64,000 nt of DNA from assembly GCF_016862395.1 (NCBI RefSeq), contig NZ_BOMW01000051.1, positions 1-64,000 on the forward strand, written 5' to 3'. This DNA is from Actinoplanes siamensis (GTDB lineage Bacteria > Actinomycetota > Actinomycetes > Mycobacteriales > Micromonosporaceae). This document shows positions 57,354 through 64,000 of this stretch, one piece after another (position 1 is the stretch's first letter; each line of letters starts with the position of its first letter). Position numbers and translations under genes: made by a program. Under the pieces are notes generated by a model. The model was not told where the DNA came from. It saw nothing but the letters and a program-made list of their open reading frames with translations, and did no database searches.

Positions 57354-59099
57354 ATGACTAACGACGTGGTTGCCGGGCGGCTCTACGGGGTCGGGCTCGG
57401 GCCCGGCGATCCGGAACTGGTCACGGTCAAGGCGGCCAAGCTGATCGCGGCGGCCGACGTGGTGGCGTACCACGCGGCGCGGCACGGGCGGAGCAACGCG
57501 CGGGCGATCGCGGCCGGGTACCTGCGGGCCGGGCAGATCGAGGAGGCGCTGATCTACCCGGTGACCACCGGGACCACCGACCACCCCGGCGGCTACCAGG
57601 GGGCGATCGACGAGTTCTACGAGCAGGCCGCCGCCCGGCTCGCCGCGCACCTGGACGCCGGGCGTGACGTGGTGGTGCTGGCCGAGGGGGATCCGTTCTT
57701 CTACGGGTCCTACATGCACATGCACAAGCGGCTCGCGCACCGCTACCGGACGGCAGTCGTGCCCGGGGTGACCTCGGTGAGCGCGGCCTCGGCGGTGCTC
57801 GGCCGGCCGCTGATGGAGCGCGACGAGGTGCTCACCGTGCTGCCCGGGACGCTGCCGCCCGACGAACTGGCGCGGCGTCTCGCCGCCACCGACTCGGCCG
57901 CCGTGATGAAGCTGGGGCGGACCTTCGACGGGGTGCGGTCGGCGCTGGAGCAGGCGGGGCGGGCGGCGGACGCGTTCTATGTGGAACGGGCGACGATGGC
58001 CGCGGAGCGGGTGGGCCGGTTGACCGAGATTGATCCGGAAACCGTGCCGTACTTCTCGCTCGCTCTGCTGCCGAGCCCGGCGGCGCGGGCCTTCGTCGAG
58101 GGCGCCGCGCCGGACGAATCGGAGAAGTCGGAGAGAGGGCACACCGCGGAGACCGGGGCCACGCATGCGGGAAGCGACCCGGCGGGCGAGAACGGCACCG
58201 CAAGCGCGGCCGGCGGGGACGGCACGGCCGGCGGAAGCGGCACAACGGATACGAACGGCGCGGCGGGCGGGCACGGCACGGCCGGCGGAAGCGGCACAGC
58301 CGACACGGACGGCGCGGCGGGCCGGCGTGGCGGTGTGACCGTCGTGGGGCTGGGCCCCGGCGCGGCCGGATGGCTCACCCCCGAGGCGCGGCAGGCGTTG
58401 GCCGAAGCCGACGATCTGGTCGGCTACCAGACCTATGTGGACCGCGTGCCGGCCGATCCCCGTCAGGTGCGGCACGCCTCCGACAACAAGGTCGAGGCCG
58501 AGCGCGCCGCCTTCGCGCTGGACCTGGCCAAGCGGGGCCGCCGGGTCGCGGTCGTCTCCTCCGGCGACCCGGGCGTGTTCGCGATGGCCGCCGCGGTCCT
58601 GGAGGTCGCCGAGGACCCGCAGTGGACCGACGTCCCGGTGCGGATCCTGCCGGGCCTGACCGCCGCCCAGGCGGTCGCCAGCCGGGCCGGCGCGCCGCTG
58701 GGCCACGACTTCTGCATCATGTCGCTCTCCGACCGGCTCAAGCCGTGGTCGATCATCGAGACCCGGCTGGCCGGCGCGGCCGCCGCCGACCTGGTGATCG
58801 CGATCTACAACCCGGCGTCGCAGACCCGCAAGGAGCAGCTGGTCCGGGCACGTGAGGTGCTGCTGGAGCACCGCGCGCCGGACACCCCGGTGGTGGTCGG
58901 CCGGGACGTCGGCGGCCCGGAGGAGTCGGTTCTGGTCACCACTCTGGGCGAGCTCGACCCGGGCACCGTCGACATGCGCTGCCTGCTGATCGTCGGGTCG
59001 TCCCAGACGAAGGCAGTGGCCAGGGGAAATGGTCGGACCGTGGTGTACACGCCGCGGCACTACCCGGTGGCCGACCATCGACCCGCCGGCGGGAAATGA
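57354..59099 (+). CDS. cobIJ: Fused precorrin-2 C20-methyltransferase / precorrin-3B C17-methyltransferase (CobI-CobJ)
   Basis: A 581-residue fusion. Residues about 8-245 are CobI (LYGVGLGPGDPELVTVKAAKLI, VVLAEGDPFFYGSYMHMHKRL, VVPGVTSVSAASA). Residues about 328-570 are CobJ (VTVVGLGPGAAGWLTPEARQAL, VAVVSSGDPGVFAMAAAVLEV, ILPGLTAAQAVASRAGAPLGHDF). They catalyse two SAM-dependent methylations on either side of the CobG step, so fusion gives fixed stoichiometry. The ~80-residue linker is Gly/Ala/Thr/Asp-rich and holds two copies of a 54-bp repeat. The ATG overlaps a GGACGATG context without a strong ribosome binding site. It is the last gene of the operon. Confidence 0.92.
   Translation: MTNDVVAGRLYGVGLGPGDPELVTVKAAKLIAAADVVAYHAARHGRSNARAIAAGYLRAGQIEEALIYPVTTGTTDHPGGYQGAIDEFYEQAAARLAAHLDAGRDVVVLAEGDPFFYGSYMHMHKRLAHRYRTAVVPGVTSVSAASAVLGRPLMERDEVLTVLPGTLPPDELARRLAATDSAAVMKLGRTFDGVRSALEQAGRAADAFYVERATMAAERVGRLTEIDPETVPYFSLALLPSPAARAFVEGAAPDESEKSERGHTAETGATHAGSDPAGENGTASAAGGDGTAGGSGTTDTNGAAGGHGTAGGSGTADTDGAAGRRGGVTVVGLGPGAAGWLTPEARQALAEADDLVGYQTYVDRVPADPRQVRHASDNKVEAERAAFALDLAKRGRRVAVVSSGDPGVFAMAAAVLEVAEDPQWTDVPVRILPGLTAAQAVASRAGAPLGHDFCIMSLSDRLKPWSIIETRLAGAAAADLVIAIYNPASQTRKEQLVRAREVLLEHRAPDTPVVVGRDVGGPEESVLVTTLGELDPGTVDMRCLLIVGSSQTKAVARGNGRTVVYTPRHYPVADHRPAGGK
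58221..58328 (+). repeat. Two tandem 54-bp repeats in the cobIJ linker
   Basis: A 54-bp unit beginning GGCACGGCCGGCGGAAGCGG starts at 58221 and again at 58275, with a few substitutions. It encodes an 18-residue Gly/Thr/Asp-rich segment in the linker between the CobI and CobJ domains. Frame-preserving duplication is the likely origin. Confidence 0.75.
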
Positions 59100-59181
59100 A
59101 CCGTACGCTCCCGAACCGCAACGGAGGGCAACCGCACTGCATCGACGCGTTGCCTGACGGCAGCCTGCCGGGACGCCGAAT

Positions 59182-59220
59182 GGAGGGGCCACTGAAAAGA
59201 AACCTCTGAAAGGCCCCTCC
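59182..59220 (+). terminator. Long-loop hairpin between cobIJ and the GH5-like gene
   Basis: GGAGGGGCC (59182-59190) pairs perfectly with GGCCCCTCC (59212-59220), leaving a 21-nt A-rich loop. The right arm ends six bases before the next ATG (59227), and the only Shine-Dalgarno-like sequence, GGAGGGG, is in the left arm. It may terminate cobIJ transcripts or control translation of the glycosidase; there is no U-tract. Confidence 0.45.
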
Positions 59221-59226
59221 GCAGAT

Positions 59227-60777
59227 ATGTCTTCCGCCAGCCGCCGCCGTACCGCCATCGTCGCCTCGTCGCTGCTCCTCTCCCTCCTCGCCCAGGTCAG
59301 TGCCGCCTCGGCGGTGACCAAGCCCGCCCCCGCCCCGGTCAAGAAGGCCGCCACCACCGCCGTCACCACGGCCAAGAAGCTCGCCGCCGGCACGGTCAGC
59401 AAGACCGACCTGCCGACGCTGGCCGGGCGCCTGGCCGCGGTGCGGGCCGCCAAGACGATCAACTACTACCCGTCGAACGCCGGCTGGTCGGCGATGTGGA
59501 CCAACTTCGACGCCATGAAGATCGAGGCGGACCTGACCAAGGCGAAGGCCTTGGGCGCCGACAACGTGCGCGTGATCGTCTTCCCGAGCACGTTCGGCTA
59601 CCCGGCGCCGAAGACCGACTACGCCGTCAAGCTCGCCAAGTTCATCAGCATCGCGGACGCCCGGGGCCTGACCGTGAAGCTGACCCTGTTCGACTGGTGG
59701 TCCGGCTACAGCGACGTCGCCGGCAGCGCGGCCTGGGCGAAGGCGGTACTCGCGCCGTACGCGGACGACCCGCGGGTGCTCTCGGTCGAGGTGCAGAACG
59801 AGTTCGACCCGGCCAACGCGAGCGCCGTCGCCTGGGTCAAGAAGATCGTCCCGGCGGTGCGCGCGGCCGTCCCGACGATGCCGCTGACCCTGTCGGTCTC
59901 CGGCGGCACCGGCTACAACGGACTGACCCTGATCCGCACCGCGCTCGCCGCCACCCCGCTGGACTACCTGGACTACCACTTCTACGGCAACTCGGAGCGG
60001 GCGCTCGCCGACATCCGCAGGGCGCAGGCCGCGGCCGGCACGTTCCCGCTGGTGATCGGCGAGACCGGCCTGAGCACCGCCACCACCAGCGAGGGTGACC
60101 AGGCCGCGTACCTGGCCCGGGTGTTCGCGGCGGCCAAGGTCGCGGGGGTCGGCTCGGTGGCCCCGTGGACGCTCTCCGACTTCGCCACCGGCGCGATCCC
60201 GTCCAACTCGGCGGTCTCCAAGCTGCCGGCGCAGTACAAGTTCGGCCTGTACCGCGCGGACGGCTCGGCGAAGCCGGCGGCGGCCGTGGTGAAGACCTAC
60301 TGGTCCGGTCAGCAGGTCGGCAACTCGGTGCTGGACCTGGGCTTCGAGGCGGTGGCGGACAGCTCGCCGTGGCGGCCGTTCCTGGAGGACCTGGGCGCCG
60401 CGGTGCGCGTCGCCGGCGCCGCCCACTCCGGTTCCGGTTCGGTCCGGTTCTCCGGTACCGGCCGCTCGGCCGCCGGCCTGCCCTCGCTGCGCACCGCGCC
60501 GGTCGACCCGGTGCAGCCCGGCCAGCAGCGGCACGCCGAGGTGTGGGCCAAGGGCCAGAACGTGACCGGCACCAACCAGCTCGCGCTGAGCTGGTTCGAC
60601 GCCAACGACAAGTGGCTGGGCCAGGCCCAGTCGAAGGCGGTGGCCTCCGGCACCAGTGGCTGGACCAAGCTGACCGTGGACGCGACGGCGCCGGCCGGCG
60701 CCGCCAGCCTCCAGGTTCACCTCAAGTCCGGCGACAACACGGGCACCGTCTGGTTCGACGACGTGGTGCTGTCCTGA
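59227..60777 (+). CDS. Secreted GH5-like glycoside hydrolase with C-terminal carbohydrate-binding module
   Basis: A 516-residue secreted enzyme. A signal peptide (RRRTAIVASSLLLSLLAQVSAASA) is followed by a Lys/Ala/Thr-rich spacer and a TIM barrel (about residues 75-365). The two catalytic glutamates of clan GH-A are visible: E192 in VEVQNEFDP (acid/base) and E279 in VIGETGLS (nucleophile). The last ~150 residues form a CBM-like beta-sandwich (VLDLGFEA ... SLQVHLKSGDNTGTVWFDDVVL). A cellulase or mannanase-type beta-glycanase is likely, linkage unknown. Its end overlaps the convergent glycosyltransferase gene by 61 bases. It may trim the polysaccharide made by that cluster. Confidence 0.85.
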   Translation: MSSASRRRTAIVASSLLLSLLAQVSAASAVTKPAPAPVKKAATTAVTTAKKLAAGTVSKTDLPTLAGRLAAVRAAKTINYYPSNAGWSAMWTNFDAMKIEADLTKAKALGADNVRVIVFPSTFGYPAPKTDYAVKLAKFISIADARGLTVKLTLFDWWSGYSDVAGSAAWAKAVLAPYADDPRVLSVEVQNEFDPANASAVAWVKKIVPAVRAAVPTMPLTLSVSGGTGYNGLTLIRTALAATPLDYLDYHFYGNSERALADIRRAQAAAGTFPLVIGETGLSTATTSEGDQAAYLARVFAAAKVAGVGSVAPWTLSDFATGAIPSNSAVSKLPAQYKFGLYRADGSAKPAAAVVKTYWSGQQVGNSVLDLGFEAVADSSPWRPFLEDLGAAVRVAGAAHSGSGSVRFSGTGRSAAGLPSLRTAPVDPVQPGQQRHAEVWAKGQNVTGTNQLALSWFDANDKWLGQAQSKAVASGTSGWTKLTVDATAPAGAASLQVHLKSGDNTGTVWFDDVVLS

Positions 60778-61925
60778 CCGATGCCGATCCGCTCGAACAG
60801 ACGGGCGTAGGCGTCCACCGTCCGCTCCCAGGAGGACGGATCAGCGTGCCGCCGGCCGATCAGGCCGGCGGCCTCGCTGATTCCGGCGGCGAGCCGGGCC
60901 GGGTCGCCCGGCGGGACGAAGACCGTTCCGGAGTACGGCCCGGCCGCCTCCACCAGTCCACCCACCGAGGTGACCACCACCGGCAGCCCGTGGCTCATGG
61001 CGATGTGCAGCGGTCCGCTCGCCGAGCTGCGCCGGTACGGCAGCACCACCGCGTCGGCCGCCGCGAAGTACCCGTTCACCTCGGCGTCCGGCACGTACCG
61101 GTTGACGAACGTGATCCGGTCCCGCGCCGGCGACGCCGCGATCAGCTCGGCCGGCCGGGTCCAGCCCTCCCAGGTCTCCCCCACCACCGTCAGGCGGTAT
61201 TCCGGGCCGAGCGCCGCGAAGGCCTCGACCAGATCCTCCAGCCCCTTGTACGGCCGGATCGTCCCGAAGTACAGCAGCCGGCGCACGCCCGGCGCCGGCG
61301 CGGCGGTCCGCGGCACGACGCCCGCGTGGTGGTCGAACGGCCCGTGCAGCGCGATCTCCGACGGCACCCCGCCCAGGTCGTACGCCGAGGCGAGCGCGTC
61401 GGCGTCGAACGCCGAGTGCACCACCACCCCCCGGGTGCGCCGCAGCAACGGCCGGATGGCCCCCCGCACGTACCGGGCCGCCCACCGGCGCCGCAGCTCC
61501 GCGGTGTCCTGCACCTCGTGGAACTCGATCACCACGGGGATCCCGAGCCGCCGGGCGGCGATCGCCAGCACCAGGTACGAGTGCAGCACCACCCCGGTCC
61601 ACCACTGCAGCACCAGCACGTCGGGCCGCTCGGCGCGCAGGAACGCGACGGCCCGCGCCAGGCTCGGCACCCCCCACCAGTCCACGCCGTCGAAGACCCG
61701 TACGCCGTCGGCGTACCGCAGGTCGCTGAGTCGCTGCCCGACCCGTTCCCGCCCGGGGTAGAGCCGGGCCGGCAGCAGCCGCCGCATCAGGATCGCGCTC
61801 ACGTCGTACCGCTCCTGGAGCGCGTTGCTGAGCCGGCAGGTGTAGTAGCTGATCCCGGAGAGGAAGTGCCACCCCGAACCGGCCACCATCACCTTCCGGC
61901 GCTCAGTGGGCTGCGATGCATGCAC
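60717..61925 (-). CDS. Family 4 glycosyltransferase
   Basis: A 402-residue GT-B retaining glycosyltransferase. The N-terminal domain starts KVMVAGSGWHFLSGISYYTCRLSNAL. The C-terminal nucleotide-sugar domain has LYFGTIRPYKGLEDLVEAFA, FVNRYVPDAEVNGYFAAADAVVLPY and the acceptor-site region SASGPLHIAMSHGLPVVVTSVGGLVEA (here SASGP replaces the common EGFG). GTG 61925 follows GAGGAGGT by five bases, inside the end of the upstream GT gene, so translation is coupled. Sugar donor and acceptor are unknown. Confidence 0.87.
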   Translation of the reverse strand: MHASQPTERRKVMVAGSGWHFLSGISYYTCRLSNALQERYDVSAILMRRLLPARLYPGRERVGQRLSDLRYADGVRVFDGVDWWGVPSLARAVAFLRAERPDVLVLQWWTGVVLHSYLVLAIAARRLGIPVVIEFHEVQDTAELRRRWAARYVRGAIRPLLRRTRGVVVHSAFDADALASAYDLGGVPSEIALHGPFDHHAGVVPRTAAPAPGVRRLLYFGTIRPYKGLEDLVEAFAALGPEYRLTVVGETWEGWTRPAELIAASPARDRITFVNRYVPDAEVNGYFAAADAVVLPYRRSSASGPLHIAMSHGLPVVVTSVGGLVEAAGPYSGTVFVPPGDPARLAAGISEAAGLIGRRHADPSSWERTVDAYARLFERIGIGQDSTTSSNQTVPVLSPDLR

Positions 61926-63141
61926 GGTAGACCTCCTCGATCCGGGGAACGACACGCGCCGCGGTGAAGTCCAGGCCGCGCCGCCGGCCCCCGTCGGCCA
62001 GCCGCGCGGCGAGCGGCCGGTCGGTGAGCACCCGCAGCAGCGCGGCGTGCAGCGCCTCCGCGTCGCCGGGCGGCACCAGCAGGCCGCTCTCGCCGTCCCG
62101 GACCACGTCCACCAGGCCGCCGGCGGTGGACGAGACCAGCGGCGCGCCGGCCAGCATCGCCTCCACCGCGACCTGGCCCATGCCCTCGCTCAGCGACGGC
62201 ACCGCCCCGGCGGCGGCGCCCCGCCAGGCCGCCATCACCTGCGCGTGCGGCACATCGTGGCGGATCACCGTGCCGGGCGGGGGCGGCGGGGTGTCGTCGC
62301 GGCGGGTGCCGAGGCAGACCAGGGTGGGCGCCGGTCCGGGGCCGGGCCAGCCGGCGGTCAGCCGCCGGTACGCGTCGAAGAGCACCCCGATGCCCTTGTG
62401 CGGGCCGAGCGCGCCGACGAAGAGCAGGTAGTCGCCGTCCGGCAGCCAGTCCGGCCGCGGCGTGTCCCGGGCCAGCGCGTCCAGCCCGTCCGGGACCAGG
62501 CTGGAGATCACCTGAACCGGCAGGTCGCCGGGCAGGTTCGCCTGGGTCAGCGCCTTGGCCACCGAGGTCGAGATCGCGGTGAGCGCGTCGATGCCGCGGT
62601 GCCGGTGCGCGTGCAGGCCGGCCGTCAGGACCAGCGAGCGGCACCCGCCGTACTGGATGGAGGCGCAGCTCACGCACCGGGGCAGGCTGGGTCCGGAGCA
62701 CTGCCGGCCGTTGCGGGCGAAGATCTTGCGGACGCAGGTGAGCCCGAAGTCGTGCGCGGTGTGCACGTGCGGCCGGCCGAACCGGGCCCGGCGCAGCGGC
62801 AGGTAGCTGTACATCAGCCAGTCGTGGCTGTGCACCACGTCGAAGTGCTCGGTCCGCAGCAACCGGGCGATGTCGGCGGTGGTCAGCGGGTCCGGCACGG
62901 TCGGGTGGAACGGCTTGCCCGGGTCCTCGTTCAGCCCCGCGACCACGGTGTTGGCGACGCTGCGGACCCGGTGCACGCGGACCCCGTTGCGCACCTCCGC
63001 GGTCGCCAGCCCGCGCGCCGCGAGGGTGAGCACGGTGACCTCGTGGCCGCGCCGGACCAGTTCCTCGCTGCTGGTCGCGACGCTGCGCTCCAGCCCGCCG
63101 ATGATCGGGGCGTACAGGTTCGACAGTTGCAGGATTCTCAT
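61903..63141 (-). CDS. Family 4 glycosyltransferase
   Basis: A 412-residue GT4 enzyme. MRILQLSNLYAPIIGGLERSVATSSEELVRRGHEVTVLT is the classical N-terminus, and the donor domain has LLFVGALGPHKGIGVLFDAYRRL and VPSLSEGMGQVAVEAMLAGAPLVSSTAGGLVDVV with the ExxxxxE-type motif. Residues about 140-165 contain five cysteines (CVRKIF, RQCSGPSLPRCVSCASIQYGGC), resembling a small metal-binding or disulfide insertion seen in some GT4 proteins. ATG 63141 overlaps the flippase stop as ATGA. It is part of the polysaccharide operon. Confidence 0.9.
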   Translation of the reverse strand: MRILQLSNLYAPIIGGLERSVATSSEELVRRGHEVTVLTLAARGLATAEVRNGVRVHRVRSVANTVVAGLNEDPGKPFHPTVPDPLTTADIARLLRTEHFDVVHSHDWLMYSYLPLRRARFGRPHVHTAHDFGLTCVRKIFARNGRQCSGPSLPRCVSCASIQYGGCRSLVLTAGLHAHRHRGIDALTAISTSVAKALTQANLPGDLPVQVISSLVPDGLDALARDTPRPDWLPDGDYLLFVGALGPHKGIGVLFDAYRRLTAGWPGPGPAPTLVCLGTRRDDTPPPPPGTVIRHDVPHAQVMAAWRGAAAGAVPSLSEGMGQVAVEAMLAGAPLVSSTAGGLVDVVRDGESGLLVPPGDAEALHAALLRVLTDRPLAARLADGGRRRGLDFTAARVVPRIEEVYRACIAAH

Positions 63142-64000
63142 AGCACCGAGGCCTTCTGCCGGGAGACGAGTGCGAACGCGACAGCGCCGACCAGCAGCGC
63201 CGACATCGCCTGCCCGGTCAGCCAGGCGATGCCCGCGCCGGTCACCCCGGCGCCGGGCAGCAGCAGCCAGGTCAGGCTCAGGCAGGTGACGGCGCGGACC
63301 CCGTTGAGCCGCCGGCAGAGCCGGAACTCGCCCCGGGACCGCCAGTGCGCCACTGCCAGGTTGGTGACCGCGTCCGGGATCGCGGCGAGCACCAGGATCC
63401 GCAGCAGCGTCCCGCCCTCGGCCGCGTACCCGGCGCTGAACAGGGCGAGGATCCGGTCGCCGACGAGCAGCAGCAGCGTGGCCGGGGCGCCGACCATGGA
63501 CAGCACGACGGCCGCCGCGCGGGCCAGGCTCACCCGGACCGCGTTGGTGCGTTCCGCGTAGAGCGCCGAGGCGACCGCCGGGGAGACCATGAACAGCATC
63601 GACGCGGTCATCCAGGCCAGGTAGAAGTGCGCGTTGGCGGCCGGGCCGAGCCGCGCGGTGACCAGCACCGGCAGCAGCGCGGCCGGGCCGGCCTGGGTCA
63701 GGTTGATCAGGTGGTGGCCGGTCAGCGCCGCCCGCAGGTGCGGGAGCTCCGCGCCGAGACCGGTGAGCCGGAGCCGGGCGCCGGACCGGAGCCGGCGCAG
63801 CCCGAGACCCACGGTGGCGGCGCTGACCAGGATCGTCGGCAGGGTCCAGGAGAGCACCACCACGCCGGCCGAGTGCGGCCCCGCCCCGAGCAGCGCGGCC
63901 AGCGCGATGATCTTTCCGAGGGCGAGGACCAGATTGCGTACGAACATTCCGTGTCCCGAGCGGTGCGCCACGTACACGTTGTCGAGCAGCGTGGTGGCGG
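63138..64000 (-). CDS. Polysaccharide flippase-like membrane protein (5' end outside window)
   Basis: Partial: the frame is open to base 64000, giving 287 visible residues of the C-terminal part. It has about seven hydrophobic spans and features of the MOP/MVF flippase superfamily (TTLLDNVYVAHRSGHGMFVRNLVLALGKI, FYLAWMTASMLFMVSPAVASALYAE, LFSAGYAAEGGTLLRILVLAAIPDA). Such proteins move lipid-linked oligosaccharides across the membrane. GTG 63977 is an internal codon, not the real start. With the two glycosyltransferases it defines an exopolysaccharide locus continuing to the right. Confidence 0.82.
   Translation of the reverse strand, partial: ATTLLDNVYVAHRSGHGMFVRNLVLALGKIIALAALLGAGPHSAGVVVLSWTLPTILVSAATVGLGLRRLRSGARLRLTGLGAELPHLRAALTGHHLINLTQAGPAALLPVLVTARLGPAANAHFYLAWMTASMLFMVSPAVASALYAERTNAVRVSLARAAAVVLSMVGAPATLLLLVGDRILALFSAGYAAEGGTLLRILVLAAIPDAVTNLAVAHWRSRGEFRLCRRLNGVRAVTCLSLTWLLLPGAGVTGAGIAWLTGQAMSALLVGAVAFALVSRQKASVL

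Noticed and set aside
58435..58659. Short extra frames inside cobIJ
   Set aside because: Arg/Pro/Ser-rich out-of-frame readings of a confidently identified enzyme.
1..64000. tRNA, rRNA or CRISPR features
   Set aside because: No T-loop/acceptor pattern, rRNA core sequence or evenly spaced repeat-spacer array was seen by eye. A tRNAscan-SE or CRISPR finder run would be decisive.

Overview
This 64 kb window is high-GC chromosomal DNA with densely packed genes, many GTG starts and long shadow frames on both strands. It encodes an F420-type luciferase-like oxidoreductase, an SCO4226-type protein, the aerobic cobalamin enzymes CobG/CobF/CobN, an HspR-type HAIR element and DUF1684 and TIGR03086 proteins. 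Together these point to a filamentous actinobacterium, most plausibly of the Micromonosporaceae (Actinoplanes-like). The genus is inferred, not shown. I found no tRNA, rRNA, CRISPR array, prophage or intact insertion sequence; the only mobile-element trace is an IS110-type transposase fragment near 32 kb.

Layout. 1-3.4 kb: a SulP transporter fused to a beta-carbonic anhydrase (runs off the left edge) and a sugar-nucleotide epimerase with a strong terminator. 3.5-9.7 kb: a tight operon of a two-ligase fusion (GCS2-type carboxylate-amine ligase plus circularly permuted ATP-grasp), an AsnB/AsnO-like amidotransferase and an S9 peptidase, which looks like a pathway for a small amidated glutamyl peptide. 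9.7-13.3 kb: a ribbon-helix-helix/Clp-N fusion regulator divergent from an MFS exporter, a membrane protein and a DinB-like enzyme. 13.7-18.0 kb: a minus-strand operon of NAD kinase-acetyltransferase, response regulator-flavin reductase and cNMP-binding histidine kinase, which looks like a redox-sensing two-component system. 18-24 kb: a methyltransferase with a degenerate kinase-like N-terminus, a DUF1684 protein, CbiZ, an Acg-type nitroreductase and a membrane sulfatase. 23.6-28 kb: a TetR gene and a heterodimeric ABC exporter. 28-31.4 kb: a large secreted Calx-beta protein.

32.4-34.2 kb: an ABC-2 exporter. 34.4-43.2 kb: RNase HI and several regulator-plus-target pairs (MarR/TIGR03086, ArsR/MFS, TetR/NmrA-like reductase), each with a palindromic operator candidate; also a nickel-binding-family protein and a solitary sugar-binding lipoprotein. 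43.2-50 kb: a LigD-type polymerase, an SMI1/KNR4 protein, a GGDEF/EAL protein, an F420-type oxidoreductase, a CBM6-like anchored protein and Hsp20 behind a HAIR box. 50.3-59.1 kb: cobalamin synthesis: cobF, cobN (behind a cobalamin riboswitch) and the divergent cobG-cobH-cobIJ. 59.2-64 kb: a secreted GH5-like glycosidase and a minus-strand polysaccharide cluster (two GT4 glycosyltransferases and a flippase that runs off the right edge).

Two themes recur. About ten genes lack a Shine-Dalgarno sequence and instead have a TAnnnT hexamer 6-7 nt before the start codon, which suggests leaderless transcripts. Fusion proteins are also unusually common: SulP-CA, GCS2-ATP-grasp, RHH-ClpN, NADK-GNAT, RR-reductase, kinase-like-methyltransferase and CobI-CobJ.
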